Part shown: piece after piece, positions 59,335-64,000 of the stretch | Numbering within the stretch: position 1 is the stretch's first letter | Layout of the letters: the number at the start of each line of letters is the position of its first letter | Origin: Williamsia sp. CHRR-6 | GTDB taxonomy: Bacteria > Actinomycetota > Actinomycetes > Mycobacteriales > Mycobacteriaceae | Assembly (NCBI RefSeq): GCF_018474015.1 | Contig: NZ_JAHCSG010000001.1 | Coordinates: 434,001 to 498,000, forward strand | Reading direction: 5' to 3' | Length of the DNA: 64,000 bases | Notes under the pieces: generated by a model | Told to the model about the DNA's origin: nothing | Databases searched by the model: none | Seen by the model: the letters and a program-made list of their open reading frames with translations, nothing else | Made by a program: the position numbers and the translations under genes

Positions 59335-60144
59335 ATGACCTCCTCCGACCCTGGTGTCGCCGGGTCCTCGTACGCCGCTGACCTCCAGCTCGCCATCGAG
59401 CTGGCCGACCACGCCGACGCCATCACCCTGGACCGATTCGGCGCCCTGGACCTGCAGGTGTCGGACAAACCCGATCTCACGCCGGTCTCCGACGCCGACC
59501 TCGCCACCGAGACCGCGTTGCGCGGCGCACTGGGCCAGGCCCGCCCCGATGACGCGATCCTGGGTGAGGAGTTCGGCGGCGCGGTGGCCCTGACCGGTCG
59601 CCAGTGGGTGATCGATCCCATCGACGGAACCAAGAACTTCGTCCGCGGGGTACCGGTATGGGCCACCCTGATCAGCCTGCTCGTCGACGGCACCCCGGTG
59701 GTGGGGGTGGTCTCGGCACCGGCCCTGACCCGCCGCTGGTGGGCGGCCACCGGAGCCGGCGCCTACGCCCGCGACCCGCACGGCGTCAGCCGCGCCATCT
59801 CGGTGTCCCGGGTCGATGCGGTGTCCTCGGCGAGCCTGTCGTTCTCCAGCCTCACCGGGTGGGCTGATCGCGGGTCCCGTGAGCAGTTCATCGAGCTGAC
59901 CGATCGGGTGTGGCGGGTGCGCGCCTACGGCGACTTCTACAGCTACTGCCTGCTCGCCGAAGGAGCGATCGACATCGCGCTGGAGCCAGAGGTGTCGTTG
60001 TGGGACCTCGCGCCACTCGATGTCCTGGTGCGCGAAGCCGGTGGACGCTTCACGGATCTGACCGGCCGCGCCGGCCCCCACGGCGGCAGCGCGGTGGCCA
60101 GCAACGGCCACCTCCATGAAGCCGTGCTCGCCGGTTTGGCGTGA
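59335..60144 (+). CDS. hisN: Histidinol-phosphatase (inositol monophosphatase family)
   Basis: 269 residues. The metal-binding motifs of the family are complete: ILGEEFGG (first Glu), [15 protein letters not shown] (DPIDGT), and [20 protein letters not shown] (second Asp). The [20 protein letters not shown] segment resembles M. tuberculosis Rv3137, which is HisN. The enzyme dephosphorylates L-histidinol phosphate in histidine synthesis. Start ATG 59335 with weak ribosome signals. It is divergent from the small membrane-anchored gene. Confidence 0.92.
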   Translation: MTSSDPGVAGSSYAADLQLAIELADHADAITLDRFGALDLQVSDKPDLTPVSDADLATETALRGALGQARPDDAILGEEFGGAVALTGRQWVIDPIDGTKNFVRGVPVWATLISLLVDGTPVVGVVSAPALTRRWWAATGAGAYARDPHGVSRAISVSRVDAVSSASLSFSSLTGWADRGSREQFIELTDRVWRVRAYGDFYSYCLLAEGAIDIALEPEVSLWDLAPLDVLVREAGGRFTDLTGRAGPHGGSAVASNGHLHEAVLAGLA

Positions 60145-60165
60145 GCTGGACCTCGGTTCCTCGGC

Positions 60166-60636
60166 TCAGCTGACCGACGGGAACAGGCCACTGCCGGTCG
60201 CGGCAGCCACCGCCCGCACCACGCCGTAGCCGATCCAGACCGCGGCTACGGCGTAGACCAGCGGGTTACTGACCAACCGCCCGACCGGTGCCAGGTCACG
60301 ACGGGCCAGCAACAACGCACCCGACGCCATCACCAGCACCGCGACGAAGGCCATACTCAACGACCCGAATGCGTTGTAGGAGAAAGCGGCGCCGAGGTCA
60401 CCGTGGGCGGTGGCGATCCAACTGCGGGTGAGTCCACAGCCCGGACACGGCAGTCCGGTGAGCAATCGGACCGGGCACATGATCGGCCCCGACGAACTGA
60501 GTGACTCGGGGATGACGGCGGCGGCGACGAGCGCGGCTGCGCCCGCCGCCGCCGCAGCCGATACGGACGGGTTGTCACGGACCACGTCGACACGCGAAGC
60601 ACTCACGCAATCCACGGTGCCACGAACCGACGTCAT
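60166..60636 (-). CDS. DUF2752 membrane protein
   Basis: 156 residues. Three or more hydrophobic segments, with the DUF2752 signature MCPVRLLTGLPCPGCGLTRS followed by WIATAHGDLGAAFSYN. The Cys-rich CPxRxxxGxxCPxCGxTR motif could bind metal, but the function is unknown. The start ATG at 60636 is 10 bases after the stop codon of the TM2 gene, so the two form a unit. Confidence 0.9.
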   Translation of the reverse strand: MTSVRGTVDCVSASRVDVVRDNPSVSAAAAAGAAALVAAAVIPESLSSSGPIMCPVRLLTGLPCPGCGLTRSWIATAHGDLGAAFSYNAFGSLSMAFVAVLVMASGALLLARRDLAPVGRLVSNPLVYAVAAVWIGYGVVRAVAAATGSGLFPSVS

Positions 60637-60646
60637 CGGGTGGGGC

Positions 60647-61051
60647 TTATTTGAGCGGCAGGCCGTTGGAGTCCGGCAGCTTGCGCAGGACGATCAGGAT
60701 GAAGTCGATGATCGTCCAGATCCCCAACCCACCACACGTCAGCAACTTGGCGATGCCGAGCCCGGTGTATCCGAGGTAGAAGCGGTCGATCCCGAAGCCT
60801 CCGAGGAAGAACGACAGCAGCACGGTGGTCAGCCATTCCTTGCCGGAGAAGAGTCCTGGGACCTGGCTGACCGGGAACCAGTTGCTTGAGGCGGTGCGCA
60901 CCTGGGTCTCGGGTTTGATCTGCCCGGTGCGGGTCAGATTCTGCAGGTCAGTGAAGGTCATGGGCCCTTGCTCCTGGCCCAGGATGGATGCGAAGAAGGT
61001 GTCGCCATGCGGGTTGGGCGCCGGCGGCGGACTCATCGGAGGTTGCGTCAT
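60647..61051 (-). CDS. TM2-domain protein with GYF_2-like N-terminus
   Basis: 134 residues from the ATG at 61051. Residues 20-70 form a GYF_2 (DUF4339) domain: [40 protein letters not shown]. The C-terminal TM2 domain has two helices around [40 protein letters not shown] and [10 protein letters not shown], with the conserved DRFYLGY motif. TM2 proteins are widespread; some bind cell-surface or recycling factors. It is upstream of the DUF2752 gene in a two-gene unit. Confidence 0.92.
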   Translation of the reverse strand: MTQPPMSPPPAPNPHGDTFFASILGQEQGPMTFTDLQNLTRTGQIKPETQVRTASSNWFPVSQVPGLFSGKEWLTTVLLSFFLGGFGIDRFYLGYTGLGIAKLLTCGGLGIWTIIDFILIVLRKLPDSNGLPLK

Positions 61052-61153
61052 GGCGCACACCATATGCGACATATGACCGTTTTAACCAGGGGTGTCGACG
61101 CGCGGTTCACCGCATGTTCTCCAGACCGCGGGTGTGACCCTCGTGACATCTTT

Positions 61154-61191
61154 CTTACTCCCCGGTAAGATGGACCTTACCGCCGAGTAAG
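61154..61191. promoter_or_regulatory. Double dyad operator upstream of fadE24
   Basis: Two 16-bp palindromic boxes, CTTACTCCCCGGTAAG (61154) and CTTACCGCCGAGTAAG (61176), lie 22 bp apart centre to centre, two helical turns. The second box is almost the reverse complement of the first. They sit 58-95 bases before the fadE24 start, the place expected of a TetR-type fatty-acid regulator site. Confidence 0.7.
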
Positions 61192-61248
61192 GTCGGGACC
61201 GTCCGTGGGAAGACCACACCACATCGTCAACGAAAATGCAGGTGCGAA

Positions 61249-62616
61249 ATGTCTACTCAAACCGAGCCTCGCGACACCTCTGCGGTGGGCAAGGCGCTGC
61301 CCAAGCAGAACGGCTTGGGCGCGGCCATGCGATTCCTCTCGACCCTCACCGGGTCGGACCTCGCCGAGAAGTTCGGGCTGCGCGAACCCATCAACCGGAT
61401 CGCCTACCAGGCCACCAAGACCGGATTCCAGACCCTGGGCGCCGCCAACCGCACCTTCAAGTCGGCCCAGGGCGGTAGCCAGCCCAAGCGCCTGCCGTCG
61501 GCATCCAAAGACGTTTTCAGTCTCGCCCCCGACGACGAGCAGAAGATGATCGCCGAGACGGTGCGCGAGTTCGCCGAGGAGATCGTGCGCCCTGCGGCTC
61601 ACGACGCCGACGAGGCCGCCGCTGCCCCCGAGGACCTGCTGGCCCGCGCGGTCGAGCTCGGCATCACCATGATCAACGTGCCCGAGGAGTTCGACGGCGC
61701 CGCCGATGAGCGCAATGTGGTGACCAACGGCCTGGTCGCCGAGGCGATGGCATACGGCGACATGGGGCTGGCCCTGCCCCTGCTGGCTCCCAGCGGCGTG
61801 GCCTCCACCCTCACCCAGTTCGGCAGCGAAGGTCAGCAGAAGACCTACCTGCCCGACTTCGCCGGCGAGACCGTCCCGCAGGCCTCGGTCGTCATCGCCG
61901 AGCCACGCGCGCTGTTCGACGCGTTCGACATCACGACCAAGGCCACCCGCGTGCCCTCGGGCTACAAGCTCGACGGCGTCAAGTCGTTCGTGCCCGCCGC
62001 CGGCTCGGCTGAGCTGTTCATCGTCGGCGCCGTGCTCGACGGTCGTCCGGCCCTGTTCATCGTGGAATCCGACTCCGACGGCCTGATCATCGAGGCCGAT
62101 CCCGGCATGGGAGTGCGCGCTGCGGGCATGGGTCGCCTGCTGCTCAACAACGTGTCGGTGCCCACCTCGGCGCTGCTCGGTGAGCAGGAGGGTGACGCCG
62201 CGTTCGCCGCCTACCGCGACGTGGTGCGCCTGGCCCGCCTGGGCTGGTCGTCGCTGGCCGTGGGTACCGCACAGGCCGTTGTCGACTACGTGGTCCCCTA
62301 CGTCAACACCCGTGAGGCGTTCGGCGAGCCCGTCTCCAACCGCCAGGGCGTGGCGTTCACGGTGGCCGTCATGGCCACCGAGGTCGACGCCTTGCGCATG
62401 GTCACCTTGCGCGGCACCTCGCGCGCCGAGCAGGGCCTGTCGTTTGCCCGCGAGGCCGCGCTGGCCCGCAAGCTGGTGTCGGACAAGGGCATGCAGATCG
62501 GCTCAGACGGTGTGCAGATGCTCGGTGGCCACGGATTCACCAAGGAACACCCGGTCGAGCGCTGGTACCGCGACCTGCGCGCCGCGTCCATCGGCGAAGG
62601 CATCGTCGTCCTGTAG
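61249..62616 (+). CDS. fadE24: Acyl-CoA dehydrogenase FadE24
   Basis: 455 residues. The N-terminal 90 residues extend the family (TQTEPRDTSAVGKALPKQNG, FLSTLTGSDLAEKFGLREPI). Then DEQKMIAETVREFAEEIVRP, INVPEEFDGA, ASVVIAEPRALFD, DGVKSFVPAAGSAELFIV and ARLGWSSLAVGTAQAVVDYV follow the ACAD fold, and QMLGGHGFTKEHPVERWYRD, LRAASIGEG is the C-terminal region. The length and neighbourhood (hisN upstream, fadE23 next) match M. tuberculosis Rv3139. The substrate is unknown; it probably pairs with FadE23. A double dyad operator lies upstream. Confidence 0.93.
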   Translation: MSTQTEPRDTSAVGKALPKQNGLGAAMRFLSTLTGSDLAEKFGLREPINRIAYQATKTGFQTLGAANRTFKSAQGGSQPKRLPSASKDVFSLAPDDEQKMIAETVREFAEEIVRPAAHDADEAAAAPEDLLARAVELGITMINVPEEFDGAADERNVVTNGLVAEAMAYGDMGLALPLLAPSGVASTLTQFGSEGQQKTYLPDFAGETVPQASVVIAEPRALFDAFDITTKATRVPSGYKLDGVKSFVPAAGSAELFIVGAVLDGRPALFIVESDSDGLIIEADPGMGVRAAGMGRLLLNNVSVPTSALLGEQEGDAAFAAYRDVVRLARLGWSSLAVGTAQAVVDYVVPYVNTREAFGEPVSNRQGVAFTVAVMATEVDALRMVTLRGTSRAEQGLSFAREAALARKLVSDKGMQIGSDGVQMLGGHGFTKEHPVERWYRDLRAASIGEGIVVL

Positions 62617-62661
62617 ATCTTCGAACGCCCACTGTCACAACCTTTTTGAGAGAGAAACATC

Positions 62662-63879
62662 ATGGCAATCAATCTCGAACTGCCCAAGAAGTTGCAGGTC
62701 ACCGTAGACCAGGCGCATCAGGCGGCGGCGAACATCTTCCGTCCCATCTCCCGCAAGTACGACCTGCGTGAACACGACTACCCGGTGGAGCTCGACACGC
62801 TCGCCAGCCTCTACGACGGCCTCAACGACGCCGGTCAGGCCGGAGCCGGAGCCGACGGCGGGCGCAAGCAGCCGCACAAGGAGGTGCCCGCGGGCACCAT
62901 CATCAACGGCGGCAACATGCAGTCGGTCCTCAACTCGATGGAGGTCGCCTGGGGCGATCTGGGGCTGATGCTCACGCTGCCCTATCAGGGTCTGGGCAAC
63001 GCCGCGATCGCCGCGGTGGCCACCGACGAGCAGCTCAAGCGTTTCGGCAAGGTGTGGGCCGCGATGGCCATCACCGAGCCCAGCTTCGGTTCCGATTCGG
63101 CCGCGGTGTCGACGACCGCCGTCCTCGACGGCGACGACTACGTCATCAACGGCGAGAAGATCTACGTCACCGCCGGATCGCGGGCCACCCACATCGTCGT
63201 GTGGGCCACCGTCGACAAGAGCCTGGGCCGTGCCGCCATCAAGAGCTTCGTGGTGCCCCGGGAGCATCCGGGCGTCACCATCGAGCGCCTGGAGCACAAG
63301 CTGGGCATCAAGGTCTCCGACACCGCGCAGATCCGTTTCGAGAACTGCCGCATCCCCAAGGAGAACCTGCTCGGTTCGCCTGAGGTCGACGTGAAGAAGG
63401 GCTTTGCCGGCGTCATGCAGACGTTCGACAACACCCGCCCGATGGTGGCCGCGATGGCCGTGGGTGTCGCTCGTGCCGCCTTGGAGGAGCTGCGTCGGCT
63501 GCTCGAAGACGCCGGTGTGGAGATCGACTACGACAAGCCCGCCAACAGCCAGCACGCCGCCGCCGCCGAGTTCCTGCGGATGGAGGCCGATTACGAGGCC
63601 TCGTACCTGCTGATGTTGCGCGCTGCCTGGATGGCCGACAACAAGGAGCCCAACTCCAAAGAAGCGTCGATGTCCAAGGCCAAGGCTGGACGCAGCGTCG
63701 TCGACATCACCACGCGCGCAGTGGAGTTGGCCGGCACGCTGGGTTACTCCGAGCGTCTGCTGCTGGAGAAGTGGGCCCGCGACTCGAAGATCCTCGACAT
63801 CTTCGAAGGCACCCAGCAGATCCAGAACCTGATCATCGCGCGCCGTGTGCTGAACAAGACCAGCGCCGAACTGAAGTGA
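62662..63879 (+). CDS. fadE23: Acyl-CoA dehydrogenase FadE23
   Basis: 405 residues. INLELPKKLQVTVDQAHQAA start, KVWAAMAITEPSFGSDSAAV and INGEKIYVTAGSRATHIVVW (FAD site), KSFVVPREHPGVTIERLEHK, RFENCRIPKENLLG and YSERLLLEKWARDSKILDIF then EGTQQIQNLIIARRVL (catalytic end) are typical. It lies 45 bases after fadE24 with GAGAGAAA as ribosome site. In mycobacteria some adjacent fadE genes encode heteromeric dehydrogenases; here this is inference from the pairing. A strong terminator follows, so the two genes form an operon. Confidence 0.95.
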   Translation: MAINLELPKKLQVTVDQAHQAAANIFRPISRKYDLREHDYPVELDTLASLYDGLNDAGQAGAGADGGRKQPHKEVPAGTIINGGNMQSVLNSMEVAWGDLGLMLTLPYQGLGNAAIAAVATDEQLKRFGKVWAAMAITEPSFGSDSAAVSTTAVLDGDDYVINGEKIYVTAGSRATHIVVWATVDKSLGRAAIKSFVVPREHPGVTIERLEHKLGIKVSDTAQIRFENCRIPKENLLGSPEVDVKKGFAGVMQTFDNTRPMVAAMAVGVARAALEELRRLLEDAGVEIDYDKPANSQHAAAAEFLRMEADYEASYLLMLRAAWMADNKEPNSKEASMSKAKAGRSVVDITTRAVELAGTLGYSERLLLEKWARDSKILDIFEGTQQIQNLIIARRVLNKTSAELK

Positions 63880-63918
63880 TCACGATCGATCGGCGACGCT
63901 GATCTCGTCGCCCCCATC

Positions 63919-63962
63919 GAGCCCGGGTGCACCGCACGGTGCACCCGGGCTCGGTGCTTTCC
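63919..63962 (+). terminator. Rho-independent terminator of the fadE24-fadE23 operon
   Basis: A perfect 15-bp stem (GAGCCCGGGTGCACC at 63919 and its complement ending at 63952) is followed by GGTGCTTT. The remaining 38 bases of the window hold nothing recognised. Confidence 0.9.
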
Positions 63963-64000
63963 GCCACCACCGGGACGCTCGACCTGCTGTTATGAGCCCG

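Noticed and set aside
1-64000. CRISPR arrays, rRNA operons, riboswitches
   Set aside because: No regularly spaced direct repeats, no rRNA-like sequence and no recognised riboswitch core was seen on reading both strands; subtle riboswitches cannot be excluded without a covariance search.

Overview
The window is high-GC, gene-dense DNA from a mycolic-acid actinobacterium (Mycobacteriales), most likely Gordonia or a close relative. The evidence is an Lsr2 nucleoid protein, an antigen-85-like mycolyltransferase, several F420-type oxidoreductases, an Ada/AlkA fusion, and the gene order smpB-ftsX-ftsE-(membrane protein)-(MscS-like)-prfB ... hisN ... fadE24-fadE23, which resembles the Mycobacterium tuberculosis Rv3100c-Rv3105c and Rv3137-Rv3140 neighbourhoods. 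The tmRNA encodes the tag ADSNQRDYALAA, one residue away from the mycobacterial tag. This assignment rests on recalled protein families, not on a database search.

Layout. 1-2.5 kb: a pterin dehydratase and two tandem secreted paralogues. 2.5-4.4 kb: a HhH-GPD DNA-repair gene broken by a lower-GC insert of about 1.45 kb that carries a phage-type immunity repressor. 4.5-9.2 kb: a repeat protein, a 33-residue Cys-rich metallothionein-like peptide, a WS/DGAT-like acyltransferase, a DszC-like flavin monooxygenase and a luciferase-like oxidoreductase with an in-frame stop. 9.2-21.3 kb: cold-shock protein, RecQ helicase, old yellow enzyme, Nudix hydrolase, mycolyltransferase-like protein, HMG-CoA-lyase-like enzyme, SDR, secreted protein, F420 enzymes and an alkyltransferase-like protein. 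21.3-25.5 kb: an accessory cluster with two paralogous membrane proteins, a ribbon-helix-helix protein overlapping a HIT-like protein, VOC, DHFR-like and ABM proteins, a frameshifted Imm-5-like gene and a perfect 37-bp palindrome. 25.5-44.3 kb: mainly housekeeping genes (ychF, AI-2E transporter, sugar dehydrogenase, cstA plus its small partner, alkA, ogt, rmuC, amidase, a TrhO-CobW-DUF3253 operon, DEAD-box helicase, lsr2). 44.7-50.4 kb: tRNA-Ala, DsbA-like protein, VIT1-like transporter, pgm and two hydrolases.

51.3-53.8 kb: a small accessory region next to the 3' end of the tmRNA gene, holding an IS256-type transposase remnant and a two-gene unit with its own strong promoter. That unit encodes a secreted, C-terminally hydrophobic small protein and a two-helix membrane protein, so it looks like a bacteriocin/immunity-type pair, although no known family was recognised. 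smpB lies just upstream of ssrA, so the trans-translation partners sit together. 53.9-64 kb: ftsEX, a mechanosensitive channel, prfB, hisN, two small membrane proteins and the fadE24-fadE23 pair behind a double dyad operator.

The most unusual items are the repressor-bearing insert in the HhH-GPD gene, the tmRNA-adjacent secreted/membrane protein pair, the 37-bp palindrome beside the frameshifted Imm-5-like gene, the RHH/HIT-like overlapping pair, and a KOW-like reading frame that continues in frame past the ychF stop codon.
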